From Bacteroidales bacterium (lineage in GTDB: Bacteria > Bacteroidota > Bacteroidia > Bacteroidales > Muribaculaceae): a stretch of DNA of 64,000 nt. The position numbers were made by a program, and so were the translations under genes. The notes below the pieces were generated by a model that saw nothing but the letters and a program-made list of their open reading frames with translations, was not told the origin of the DNA and made no database searches. This document shows positions 55,810 to 63,953 of the stretch, piece after piece. Each line of letters opens with the position of its first letter. The first letter of the stretch is position 1. The DNA lies in contig SFLG01000002.1 of NCBI GenBank assembly GCA_004553485.1, positions 24,855 through 88,854 on the forward strand, written 5' to 3'.

Positions 55810-57006
55810 ATGAAAAAATCTCTACTGTTTCTCGGCACATGCGCATGCATGCTTTTCGCCGCCAACAGCGCGTCCGCACAGGACGAGGTTGTTGTAGAGG
55901 AAGTATCGGTTGTCGATGTCGTCGACGTTCCCTGCCATACTTACTATTACTCTGACCGTCACAGCAACTGGTTTATCCAGCTTGGTGCGGGTATCGATGT
56001 CTTTATGGGCGAGCACTACTATAACAAGGGTAGTGACACGCATCCCATCACCGCTTCGTACAACTTTGCCTTTGGCAAGTGGATGTCGCCCTATCTGGGC
56101 TGGCGTCTGAGCTTCCAGGGCGGTGCCATCCACTTCAAGAATGGCAACTTCAACAAGTACAACTACGTCAGCGGCAACTTCGACCTTATGTGGGACATGT
56201 TCAACTCGTTCAAGGTCAATCCCAAACGTGTATTCTCCGTTATCCCCTTCGTCGGTCTCGGTGGCACCTTTGCCTGGGACTACAAAGGCGAGAACTACAA
56301 CGTGGAGTATGACGGCGGCGGCCTGCGCAAAAACCAGTGGATGCTCCCCGTCAGCGCCGGTCTGATGCTGCGCTTCCGTTGCAGCGATGTCGTCGACATC
56401 TTTGCCGAAGGCCGTGCCCAGTTCTACGGCGACAGCTTCAACCACACCGTTGTCGGTGACTGCGTCGACGTCAACTTCACCTGCATGGGCGGTCTTGTCT
56501 TCAACATCGGTGGCTCGGGCTTCAAGAGCTACAACCCCTGCGACTATGTAGGCTATATCAACAGCCTCAACAACCAGGTCAACGACCTGCGCGGCGAGCT
56601 TGCCACCACCGCTGCCGCTCTTGCCGTCGCCGAGGCACAGCTTCCCTGCCCCGAGGTCGCTCCTCAGCAGCCCGCTACTGCCGCCGCTCCCCTGCTGGCC
56701 ACCGTACGCTTCAAGATCAACAGCGCCGTCATCCAGCCCTACGAGGAGGTCAACGTCTACAACGTGGCCCGGTGGATGAAGTCTAACCCCGACCAGAACG
56801 TCACCATCAGCGGCTACGCCGACAAGGACACCGGCACCTCCGAGTACAACATGGACCTGTCCAAGCGCCGCGCCGAGGCCGTCCGCGACCAGCTCGTCAA
56901 CAAGTACGGCATCTGCCCCGACCGTCTGTCCATCCAGGCCGAAGGCTCGAACGTCCAGCCCTACGACGTCAACAACTGGAACCGCATCGTCATCTTCACC
57001 GACTGA
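55810..57006 (+). CDS. OmpA family outer-membrane protein
   Basis: A 398-residue envelope protein. A signal peptide (1-23, ending ASAQ) is followed by an acidic stretch and a beta-barrel-like domain (about 45-235) with alternating aromatic strands. A short coiled coil (about 245-275, INSLNNQVNDLRGELATTAA) leads to a C-terminal OmpA peptidoglycan-binding domain (about 300-398) with VRFKINSAVIQPYEEVNVYN, SGYADKDTGTSEYNMDLSKR and RRAEAVRDQL. It anchors the outer membrane to peptidoglycan and is probably an abundant porin-like protein. A strong terminator follows. Confidence 0.9.
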   Translation: MKKSLLFLGTCACMLFAANSASAQDEVVVEEVSVVDVVDVPCHTYYYSDRHSNWFIQLGAGIDVFMGEHYYNKGSDTHPITASYNFAFGKWMSPYLGWRLSFQGGAIHFKNGNFNKYNYVSGNFDLMWDMFNSFKVNPKRVFSVIPFVGLGGTFAWDYKGENYNVEYDGGGLRKNQWMLPVSAGLMLRFRCSDVVDIFAEGRAQFYGDSFNHTVVGDCVDVNFTCMGGLVFNIGGSGFKSYNPCDYVGYINSLNNQVNDLRGELATTAAALAVAEAQLPCPEVAPQQPATAAAPLLATVRFKINSAVIQPYEEVNVYNVARWMKSNPDQNVTISGYADKDTGTSEYNMDLSKRRAEAVRDQLVNKYGICPDRLSIQAEGSNVQPYDVNNWNRIVIFTD

Positions 57007-57073
57007 CCCCTTCGTCACGACAGAAAATTCATCGTCATCAGACTGATAACATCCCCAACATATATCCTTACCT

Positions 57074-57105
57074 AAAAATGGAGGGCCCCGGCCCTCCATT
57101 TTTTT
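57074..57105 (+). terminator. Strong terminator after the OmpA-like gene
   Basis: A 12-base perfect stem (57074-57085 with 57091-57102) with a GC-rich loop, followed by a T run to 57105. Confidence 0.9.
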
Positions 57106-57217
57106 GCATGGTCGATAGCTATTCCGCGCGAAAGGGTAAAGTGACGGCCGCCCGGCGAGGTGTCGCGGGGCGGCCGTTGGATGTTGGGGTGAGGGTGTCA
57201 CGACATCCTCAGGGGTA

Positions 57218-57241
57218 GCTCAGGCCCGGAGGGGCTTGAGC
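57218..57241. terminator. Hairpin downstream of fba
   Basis: A 10-base stem with one mismatch and a GC-rich loop lies just after the fba stop on the minus strand. There is no U run. Confidence 0.35.
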
Positions 57242-57250
57242 GGTGTGGGG

Positions 57251-58246
57251 TTAGGCTTTGCCGTTGGAGCCGAGGACGTTGACGATTTTGTGCTTGTAGA
57301 GCTTCTCCATGTTGTCGCGGGCGGGGCCGAGGTACTTGCGGGGGTCGAACTCCGAGGGCTTCTCGGCGAAGACGCGACGTACGGCGGCGGTCATGGCCAG
57401 ACGGCTGTCCGAGTCGATGTTGATCTTGCAGACGGCGCTCTTGGCGGCCTTGCGCAGCTGCTCCTCGGGGATGCCGATGGCGTCGGGGAGCTTGCCGCCG
57501 AACATGTTGATGGTGTCAACTTCTTCCTGGGGAACGCTTGACGAGCCGTGGAGGACGATGGGGAAGCCGGGCAGTTTCTCCATGACGGCGTCGAGGACGT
57601 CGAAGGCCAGGGGTGGGGGAACGAGCTTGCCGTCCTCGTTGCGGGTGCACTGGGCGGGGGTGAACTTGTATGCGCCGTGGCTGGTGCCGATGGAGATGGC
57701 CAGGCTGTCGCAGCCGGTGCGGGTGGCAAAGTCAATGACCTCGTTGGGGTCGGTGTAGGTGTGGTGGTCGCTCGAGACTTCGTCCTCTACGCCGGCCAGC
57801 ACGCCCAGCTCGCCCTCGACGGTGACGTCGTACTGGTGAGCGTAGTCGGCAACCTTCTTGGTGAGGGCGACGTTCTCTTCGTAGGGGAGGTGGCTACCGT
57901 CAATCATTACCGACGAGAAACCGGACTCGATGCAGCTCTTGCACAGCTCGAAGCTGTCGCCGTGGTCGAGGTGCAGAACAATCTGGGGGTTCTCCCAGCC
58001 AAGCTCCTTGGCATATGCTACAGCGCCCTGGGCCATGTAGCGCAGCAGGGTGGCGTTGGCGTAGTTGCGGGCACCTTTTGAAACCTGGAGGATAACGGGC
58101 GACTTCTCTTCGGCAGCAGCTTTGATGATAGCCTGCAGCTGCTCCATGTTGTTGAAGTTGAAGGCGGGGATAGCGTATCCGCCCTTGATGGCCTTAGCGA
58201 ACATCTCGCGAGTGTTGACAAGACCTAAATCTTTGTAATTTACCAT
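57251..58246 (-). CDS. fba: Class II fructose-1,6-bisphosphate aldolase
   Basis: A zinc-dependent glycolytic aldolase. From ATG 58246 it has 331 residues. The zinc-binding histidines are in IVLHLDHGDSFELCK, ISIGTSHGAYK and PIVLHGSSSVP; the conserved MIDGSHLPYEENVALTK and the GELGVLAGVEDEV segment are present. Homology starts at VNYKDLGLVNTREMF, so the upstream in-frame start at 58300 is rejected. It has its own promoter and stands alone. Confidence 0.95.
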   Translation of the reverse strand: MVNYKDLGLVNTREMFAKAIKGGYAIPAFNFNNMEQLQAIIKAAAEEKSPVILQVSKGARNYANATLLRYMAQGAVAYAKELGWENPQIVLHLDHGDSFELCKSCIESGFSSVMIDGSHLPYEENVALTKKVADYAHQYDVTVEGELGVLAGVEDEVSSDHHTYTDPNEVIDFATRTGCDSLAISIGTSHGAYKFTPAQCTRNEDGKLVPPPLAFDVLDAVMEKLPGFPIVLHGSSSVPQEEVDTINMFGGKLPDAIGIPEEQLRKAAKSAVCKINIDSDSRLAMTAAVRRVFAEKPSEFDPRKYLGPARDNMEKLYKHKIVNVLGSNGKA

Positions 58247-58318
58247 TGTATGAAGTATTAATTGTGTTTTACGTACAATCAGTGTGAGCAGTGCGGGCAC
58301 AGCTCACCCTATCAACTG

Positions 58319-58349
58319 CAAAATTACAAAAAATAATTCAGTACCTCAA
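58319..58349 (-). promoter_or_regulatory. Promoter of fba
   Basis: Minus-strand TTG (58347-58349), a 20-base gap and TAATTTTG (58319-58326), about 75 bases before the start codon. Confidence 0.6.
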
Positions 58350-58500
58350 CTTAATTACAGATTAATTACGGCCCAATTACAGATTATTAAGATAAGATGA
58401 GTAAAGCAATGCGGCAGAATTGGCGCGGAACGTGATGCTTTGTTAAAATTGGGTGTTGGTGGGGTGGGGTAGGTGGGGTGGGTGGTATTAGAGGTATCGC

Positions 58501-58546
58501 AGCTATATTAGCTAATTTAGCTATCATAGCTATATTGGCTATTTTA
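58501..58546. repeat. 9-base array with AGCT core, between the acidic protein gene and fba
   Basis: AGCT at 58501, 58510, 58519 and 58528, and GGCT at 58537. A G-rich stretch (GGGGT/GGTGG) lies directly beside it at about 58450-58495. Confidence 0.8.
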
Positions 58547-58587
58547 GGGGTGGTCGGGGCCGTCGCCGCGATTTCGGTCAGGCGGCG

Positions 58588-59160
58588 TTACCACTCGTAG
58601 TCGTCCTTTTCGTGGCCGTAGTCCCAGGCCGAGTCGGACGGGTCGTCGAGGCCCCAGTCAGGACCGGAGGAGTCCCAGTCCGAACTGTCGTCGAGGTCCC
58701 AGTCCGAGGAGAGATCGAGGTCAGAGGACGCGGCATTGTCGGCGTCATCGTCAGTGTCGTCGTTGTCGTCAGTGTCGTCGCTGGCGAAGTCGTCGTTATT
58801 GCCGAAGTCGTCGTCGCCGCCGTTGTCGTAGAGCGAGGCGTCGAATTTCAGCTCCTTCAGGCTGTCGCTGATATCGTCGATGGTGTTGAGCAGGTCTAAC
58901 GGGTCGCCGTCAGGGTCACCGTGGCGCAGGTAGTTGCGCAGCTCGCCTATCCGCGCCGCCACAAACTGGTAGCCGCTGTCAAAGTCGTCGGGATACAGCT
59001 CGGAGATAAAGGATGTGGCGTTCTCCACCGAGTCCACCTCGGCGGCCACGTCCTCCAGCTTCTCAAAGTAGGCGTCGCTGGCCTTTTGCCAGTCGCTGCG
59101 GGAGTCGAACCACGGCAGCCCGCGCCTCCCCCTAATTCTCGATTCAAAATACATAGTCAC
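58588..59160 (-). CDS. Hypothetical protein with a very acidic Asp/Ser-rich tail
   Basis: A 190-residue protein that I do not recognise. The N-terminal 100 residues look helical and soluble (DWQKASDAYFEKLEDVAAEV, then FVAARIGELRNYL). Residues about 110-190 are dominated by Asp, Ser, Gly and Asn with repeats of the DLDLSSDWDLDDSSDWDSS kind and end KDDYEW. There are no cysteines and no signal peptide. Such tails can bind calcium or act as flexible acidic segments. A TAAATTTG -7 box at 59199-59206 supports transcription. Confidence 0.65.
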   Translation of the reverse strand: MTMYFESRIRGRRGLPWFDSRSDWQKASDAYFEKLEDVAAEVDSVENATSFISELYPDDFDSGYQFVAARIGELRNYLRHGDPDGDPLDLLNTIDDISDSLKELKFDASLYDNGGDDDFGNNDDFASDDTDDNDDTDDDADNAASSDLDLSSDWDLDDSSDWDSSGPDWGLDDPSDSAWDYGHEKDDYEW

Positions 59161-59198
59161 ATATCTATAATAAGAGATTTAACTATCACACGCATCTG

Positions 59199-59206
59199 CA
59201 AATTTA
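59199..59206 (-). promoter_or_regulatory. -7 promoter box of the acidic protein gene
   Basis: TAAATTTG on the minus strand, 39 bases before the start codon. No -33 box at the usual spacing. Confidence 0.45.
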
Positions 59207-59291
59207 ACAAAATATTTTGAATAGATGGGATTTTGGAGGGGATGGAGGGTTTTTTAGGGGGGGTAGGGGACAGAGTGGGTGTTATGGGTGA

Positions 59292-59622
59292 AATTGAGGG
59301 ATTTTAGGGGACACGGAATTTTTTTTCAAATTCGCTGGCGCTCTTTGTGGACACTGAACTGACGGAATTTCACGGAACAGATTTTTTTTGGGGGGGCAAG
59401 GAGGGAATGGAACATTGTACCGGCATCCATAGGCGCTGCACGCATGGATGCGTCACGGAAGGGACGGAACGCGGGTCAATGGTTGACGCGGCACCATGCC
59501 AACGGGAGTATGGCGACCGCAAGATGCGGTCCCTCCATGGGGTAATTGAGGGGGTGTTATTGGTGGAATTGAGGGATTTTAGGGGACACGGAATTTTTTT
59601 CAAATTCGCTGGCGCTCTTTGT
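59292..59622. repeat. Duplicated 57-base segment in a gene-free stretch
   Basis: A 57-base segment (59292-59348) returns at 59567-59622 with one T fewer in its T run. Between the copies lies a hairpin at 59515-59531 (GACCGCA stem) and no credible gene. The whole of 59161-59702 seems non-coding. Confidence 0.85.
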
Positions 59623-59702
59623 TTTTCGGAGTTATGGAAAATTGACGCATAACAGAGAATTTTTTAAAGTTGCAACAAACTAAAGCATCAATGCTATCCG
59701 TT

Positions 59703-59817
59703 ATGAATATGAAAAAGTCTTTCACTTTGCTCGCAGCCGCACTCGCCTTCAGTTTCGAAAACCGGCGTCTACATACGTCGCCGGGGTAACACAGTAGATA
59801 AAATAGTTATCAAGTAA
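59703..59817 (+). pseudogene. Scar of a secreted protein: signal peptide fused out of frame to a C-terminal tail
   Basis: ATG 59703 encodes MNMKKSFTLLAAALAFSF, a signal peptide, which then runs into a stop at 59790. In another frame 59761-59817 encodes TGVYIRRRGNTVDKIVIK and a stop, a typical C-terminal tail of Bacteroidales secreted proteins. The body of the gene has been deleted with a frameshift. A similar tail (GLYIRLQGSTATKVLVP) ends the intact secreted gene at 62222-63112. Confidence 0.6.
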
Positions 59818-59827
59818 CTGACAGAAG

Positions 59828-61798
59828 ATGCTGAAACACATATCTTTGCAAAGAATTGCACTTGCGGCCTTAATGGCCGTAAGCGTGTCTTTGTCTTCGG
59901 TGGCCGAGAACCGCGCCGCCCGTATTATCAAGGAGATATACAACCCTAAGTCTGATACGGTACTGGTTGCCGCGCACCGCGGCGACTGGCGCAACTACCC
60001 CGAGAACTCGCTGGCCGGAATGGAGTCGGCGATAAAGATGGGCGTCGACATTGTCGAGCTGGATATAGCGATGACAAAGGACAGCGTGCTCGTCGTCTGC
60101 CACGACCGCACCATCGACCGCACCACCACGGGCAAGGGACGTATCAAGGACATCACCATCGACTCGATCAAGAATGTCTATCTCAAGACCGGGCACAACA
60201 TCGCCACCAAGCACCGCATGCCCACTCTGCGCGAGGCACTGCTGCTGTGCAAGGACCGCATTGTTGTCAACATCGACAAGGGCTATCAGTACTACGATAA
60301 GATAATCGGCCTCACCGAGGAGCTCGGCGTCACCGACCAGATGCTGATCAAGGGCAACCAGCCCCTCGCCACGGTCAAGGAGAAATTCGGCAGCTATCCC
60401 CACAACATGCTTTATATGCCGGTGCTGCGTTTCGACAAGGAAAGGGGAGTCAAGCTGCTTAACGAGTACCGGAGCGCCGGTGAGGTGCCCATCGCCTTCG
60501 AGGTTGTCTGGAGCGAATTTACGCCGGAGGTCAAGGACGCGATGAAAGGCATCATCGACAGCGGCGCAAAGCTGTGGGTGAACTCGTTGTGGCCCTCGTT
60601 CAACGCCGGTCTGTGCGATGACGAGGCCTTTGAGCAGGGCGCCGACAAAATCTACGGCGAGCTGACAGGCAGGACTCCCTTTTTGCTTGACCAATTCCTA
60701 ATTATGAACAACATGAAAAGTAGTACCTTTCTGCGAAGCAGCATCATCATGGTTTTTCTGTCGGTGGTGGCATCGCTGTCGGCCAAGGAGCCGCTGAAGT
60801 ATGTCGATGCCGGCAACCTGCAGATTGTCAACCGTGCACAGCCCGACAGCCCGGGCTTTCACCGTCTCGACACGGGCAAATATCCGACCCTTTCGGCGCG
60901 GGCCGGGGTGTATTATGATTTTTCGACCGGTCTGGCCTTGCGCTTCAACACCGACAGCCGCAACATCGCGGCACGGTGGACGACGACCGATACGCTGAGC
61001 CGTGTAAACACCCAGCCCATCGCCCAAAAGGGTCTCGACCTGTACATCCGGCGCGATGGCCGGTGGGTCCATGCCGGTGTGGGAGCACCAAAATATCAGG
61101 GCAAGAAGCACTCGTCAAACATCGTCATGTCAATGGAGCCGGGTGTCAAGGAGTGTCTGCTTTATCTGCCTGTTTTTTCGAGGCTTGACACGCTCTCCAT
61201 CGGCATCGACAGCGCGGCCTACATCACGTCGGACGGCGTAGAGGCTCCCGGGCCCAAGGTGGTGGCGATGGGCTCGAGCATCACCCACGGCGTGGGCGTG
61301 TCGCGCAGCGGCATGGCATGGCCGGCCCTGTTGGGACGCCGCCTGGGGCTGGACATTCCCAATCTCGGGACAAGCGGCATCAGCAAGCTCGAGCAGTTCT
61401 ATGCCCGGATTATCGCCGATACCGAGGCCGAGGCCTTTGTGTTTGATGTCTTTTCAAATCCCGACGCCAAACAAATCGAAAGCCGACTTGCCGACTTTGT
61501 CGCGACAATCAGAAAGGCGCACCCCACCACACCCCTGATTTTCCTGCAGACGGAGGTGAGGGAGACAACAAATTTCGACACGAAAAAACGAGCCTTCGAG
61601 CAGGCCAAACGTGACATGGCCGCCCGCGAGATGGCACGGCTCATGCAAACCGACAAGAACCTGTACTTTATCGATCCCGGCCTGGAAATCGGCAGCGACC
61701 ACGAGGCAACTGTCGACGGCGTGCACCCCTCCGATATGGGCACTGTCCGCATCGTCGACCACCTTGTCCCCGTCCTCACCGACCTACTCCGTCTCTAA
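59828..61798 (+). CDS. Fused glycerophosphodiester phosphodiesterase and SGNH/GDSL hydrolase
   Basis: A 656-residue reading frame made of two enzymes. Residues 1-26 are a signal peptide; about 45-290 form a GDPD domain with the catalytic AAHRGDWRNYPENSLAGM, VDIVELDIAMTKD and VVCHDRTIDRTT. At residue 293 (ATG 60704) a second signal peptide begins (FLRSSIIMVFLSVVASLSA). It leads to an SGNH hydrolase with the GxDLY N-terminal domain (KGLDLYIRRDG), the nucleophile GSSITHGVG, NLGTSG, and the catalytic DGVHPSD. The usual GxND block is altered (VFDVFSNPD). The internal signal implies these were two genes, and a T5 run at 60680-60684 sits at the junction. The second half may be translated from 60704. 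Confidence 0.85.
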   Translation: MLKHISLQRIALAALMAVSVSLSSVAENRAARIIKEIYNPKSDTVLVAAHRGDWRNYPENSLAGMESAIKMGVDIVELDIAMTKDSVLVVCHDRTIDRTTTGKGRIKDITIDSIKNVYLKTGHNIATKHRMPTLREALLLCKDRIVVNIDKGYQYYDKIIGLTEELGVTDQMLIKGNQPLATVKEKFGSYPHNMLYMPVLRFDKERGVKLLNEYRSAGEVPIAFEVVWSEFTPEVKDAMKGIIDSGAKLWVNSLWPSFNAGLCDDEAFEQGADKIYGELTGRTPFLLDQFLIMNNMKSSTFLRSSIIMVFLSVVASLSAKEPLKYVDAGNLQIVNRAQPDSPGFHRLDTGKYPTLSARAGVYYDFSTGLALRFNTDSRNIAARWTTTDTLSRVNTQPIAQKGLDLYIRRDGRWVHAGVGAPKYQGKKHSSNIVMSMEPGVKECLLYLPVFSRLDTLSIGIDSAAYITSDGVEAPGPKVVAMGSSITHGVGVSRSGMAWPALLGRRLGLDIPNLGTSGISKLEQFYARIIADTEAEAFVFDVFSNPDAKQIESRLADFVATIRKAHPTTPLIFLQTEVRETTNFDTKKRAFEQAKRDMAAREMARLMQTDKNLYFIDPGLEIGSDHEATVDGVHPSDMGTVRIVDHLVPVLTDLLRL

Positions 61799-61800
61799 GT

Positions 61801-61843
61801 TAGCTAAAATAGCTAAGATGGCTGTATTAGCTACTATATCTAC
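61801..61843. repeat. 9-base array with AGCT core, after the SGNH gene
   Basis: AGCT or one-base variants at 61802, 61811, 61820, 61829 and 61838, starting directly after the stop codon. Confidence 0.8.
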
Positions 61844-61921
61844 AAAACACACCGCCTGACGCCTCACAACGCAGAGCCTGAACGAAAACGCATTACTCGA
61901 AAGTATGAAACATGGCGACCC

Positions 61922-62230
61922 TACCGCTCCGGGGCAGCTGTAATCCGCTACGCGCCGTCGGTCAGCGAGTTTGAGTTTCGTTTTGTACGCGTCAGGGAGG
62001 AGGCTGACGACATTGCCCACAATGTCTTCTGCGCCCTTTGGGAGCATCGCGACCAGATAGGGGACATAAGGTCGCTCAAAGCTTATATCTGTTCAGGATG
62101 ATCCGCAACGCCATCTCCAATTTTTTTTCGTAACCGCCAGGTTGTCAACGAGTGGCAGTCGGATGTCATCTCGACCTCCGACAACGCTTCGTCCGGTGAG
62201 GGAGATTCATCGCGGGCCCGGTCAGGGGAC
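61922..62230 (+). pseudogene. ECF-type RNA polymerase sigma factor remnant (region 2)
   Basis: Translation in one frame gives FEFRFVRVREEADDIAHNVF and then CALWEHRDQIGDIRSLKAY, the region 2 pattern of ECF sigma factors. At TATAT (about 62083) the frame shifts and continues FRMIRNAISNFF, and at a T8 run (62121-62128) it shifts again to RNRQVVNEW. The first shift is +2 and the second +1, so the net frame is restored. No start codon and no region 4 are visible. It is a decayed sigma gene, or a gene with two indel errors whose 3' part is missing. Confidence 0.6.
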
Positions 62231-63112
62231 GAGGACTTTGGTGGCGGTGGAGCCTTGGAGGCGGATATAGAGGCCGGAGGCGGGGGTGTTGACGCGGACG
62301 CCCTGCAGGTTGTAATAGACGGCCGGGGCGTCGGCGGCGGGAGTGTTGGCGATGACGTCTGTGGCGGCGGTGGTGCCGTCTTTTTTGATGTACATGGTCA
62401 GGGGCGCTGCGGGGAGATTTCTGATAACGCAACTGCCGGCATTCACGCGGGTTAGCTCATTGTCTGCCAAAGCGTTGGGAGCGGCGCCACCCACGACGTC
62501 GTACCTATAGTCGATGTGGTATCCATAGGGAGCACTCACCCATACCGCATGCTTTTCCTTATCGTACGTCACCTCCGGCGTCGTGGCTACCGCTCCCTTC
62601 AGCGCCTCCCCCTCATAGTAGACCGTCATCTTGTTGAGATAGACCGCCTTTGTAAGAGGCAGACTAACCCACTTTGTCCCCTCAGGGAGCGCAAGCGTCT
62701 GTGTGGCTGCATCGTAAGTGCCCGTCGAAAATTTCACCTTGCTTAATCTTGTCGCATACGTGTCTCCCGATGTCTCAAATGCTATCGCGCTGAGTGCTAA
62801 CCCTTTCGAGACGGCGATGGTGACCGTAGTCTGGGTGTACATACGGTAAGTCCATGCGTCGCTTGTGAAATATAACCGGTTATTGCTTCCCTCTGTATCC
62901 TCGCTGACGAAGAGCGAAACCGGTCCGGCCGTGAAGATAACCCTCTTGGTATCAATGCACACTCCGTCGTAACTTCCGTCCTGCACCGCGTCCTCCTTCG
63001 AGAACGCCGGAGTAAGGGTCGATGGGTCGGCAAAATTAAAGATCACCTCCTCAGCCAATGCAAACACACTTGCGCACAGCAATATAGCCAAAGAGAGCAA
63101 AAACCTTTTCAT
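62222..63112 (-). CDS. Hypothetical secreted protein
   Basis: A 296-residue exported protein from ATG 63112. The signal peptide is KRFLLSLAILLCASVFALAE. The body is rich in Ser, Thr and aromatic residues with a beta-sandwich feel (VIFNFADPSTLTPAF, TQTTVTIAVSKGLALSAIAF). The C-terminus has the Bacteroidales motif YYNLQGVRVNTP followed by GLYIRLQGSTATKVLVP. I do not recognise a catalytic domain. It belongs to the class of surface or extracellular proteins with short sorting-like tails; the specific function is unknown. Confidence 0.7.
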   Translation of the reverse strand: MKRFLLSLAILLCASVFALAEEVIFNFADPSTLTPAFSKEDAVQDGSYDGVCIDTKRVIFTAGPVSLFVSEDTEGSNNRLYFTSDAWTYRMYTQTTVTIAVSKGLALSAIAFETSGDTYATRLSKVKFSTGTYDAATQTLALPEGTKWVSLPLTKAVYLNKMTVYYEGEALKGAVATTPEVTYDKEKHAVWVSAPYGYHIDYRYDVVGGAAPNALADNELTRVNAGSCVIRNLPAAPLTMYIKKDGTTAATDVIANTPAADAPAVYYNLQGVRVNTPASGLYIRLQGSTATKVLVP

Positions 63113-63146
63113 GTGTATTATCAAAGGTTAGCGATTGTTTCAGCAA

Positions 63147-63419
63147 TCAGTTTATAATTATTACAGCGATCAGCTTGTAATTGTTTTTAGCAAAAAATAC
63201 GGCAAATCCCGTAAAATTCGCCGTAAAGTTAGCAAAATTCTGGCATACTACACCCTCCTCCACACCATTTTTTTTGTCAATGACCGTGAATTCCAATGAA
63301 TTCCCAATGAATTCCCACGTGGCTTTTCCATCTATATCTTCAAACACGGTAATGCCGTTGCCGCGCGTTTTCAGCACCATGTCCCTCAACTCCTGCAGCC
63401 GCTTGTTGCCCGTCAGCAA
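63147..63419 (-). CDS. Small hypothetical protein, possibly the frameshifted end of the next frame
   Basis: A 90-residue frame from TTG 63419. It has a charged N-terminal half (TGNKRLQELRDMVLKTRGNG) and a hydrophobic, Phe/Asn-rich end (FANFTANFTGFAVFFAKNNY). It overlaps the end of the upstream frame by seven bases with no separate ribosome site. A one-base change in the A5 or G4 run near 63423-63432 would join the two. I cannot tell whether this is a separate gene or a broken C-terminus. Confidence 0.4.
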   Translation of the reverse strand: MLTGNKRLQELRDMVLKTRGNGITVFEDIDGKATWEFIGNSLEFTVIDKKNGVEEGVVCQNFANFTANFTGFAVFFAKNNYKLIAVIIIN

Positions 63420-63874
63420 CCCCGACTTTTTGTGCTATCGCCTTGTTTATCTGCTGACAAAGTGTTAACTTTGCCGTCAGAAACGTCTGAGTTTTGCGAG
63501 AGAGCCGTGTCACCTCGCAGGTCCGTAGGATTATCGTCAGTGTCTGTCGTCTTGTCGATTGACTCTGACGTTTCTTTTTTCTCAAACGCTGTAAGAAGCC
63601 ATTTCTTTTTCTCCTTGTTCCATGTCAGACGTACAGCTGCCTTGTTAGTATCGCTTTCAAGATTGATGCGGATGCTTTCCTTGAGGATAAGCTCCACGCC
63701 CTCCTGTATATGCTCCAACAAGACCGATGTAAGATCCTTGTGCATATTGTGGGCACTTTCCCTTAGCTCCTGTTCCAGTTTTTCCGTCAGCACCTGAGGA
63801 ATGTCATCATGATGAATCTTATGGAGCCCTACAATGAAAAATCCGGCTTGATTTGACCCCTCTCGCCATGTCAT
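63413..63874 (-). CDS. Fragment of a mobile-element polyvalent/PBECR-like protein
   Basis: A 153-residue frame. The first 75 residues look helical (QVLTEKLEQELRESAHNMHK). Residues about 88-115 include RLTWNKEKKKWLLTAFEKK, a pattern I know from phage- and ICE-borne PBECR-type nuclease domains, followed by the usual polar tail (KTTDTDDNPTDLRGDTA). The full-length family proteins are much longer, so this seems a truncated piece left by a mobile element. The identification is from motif memory. Confidence 0.5.
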   Translation of the reverse strand: MTWREGSNQAGFFIVGLHKIHHDDIPQVLTEKLEQELRESAHNMHKDLTSVLLEHIQEGVELILKESIRINLESDTNKAAVRLTWNKEKKKWLLTAFEKKETSESIDKTTDTDDNPTDLRGDTALSQNSDVSDGKVNTLSADKQGDSTKSRGC

Positions 63875-63953
63875 GTTGACCCTTCTTTCCTGTTTATGAC
63901 TGACCCCTTAGATATAAAATTGAGGGGCTGCACCGTAAACCTTAATTATGAAG

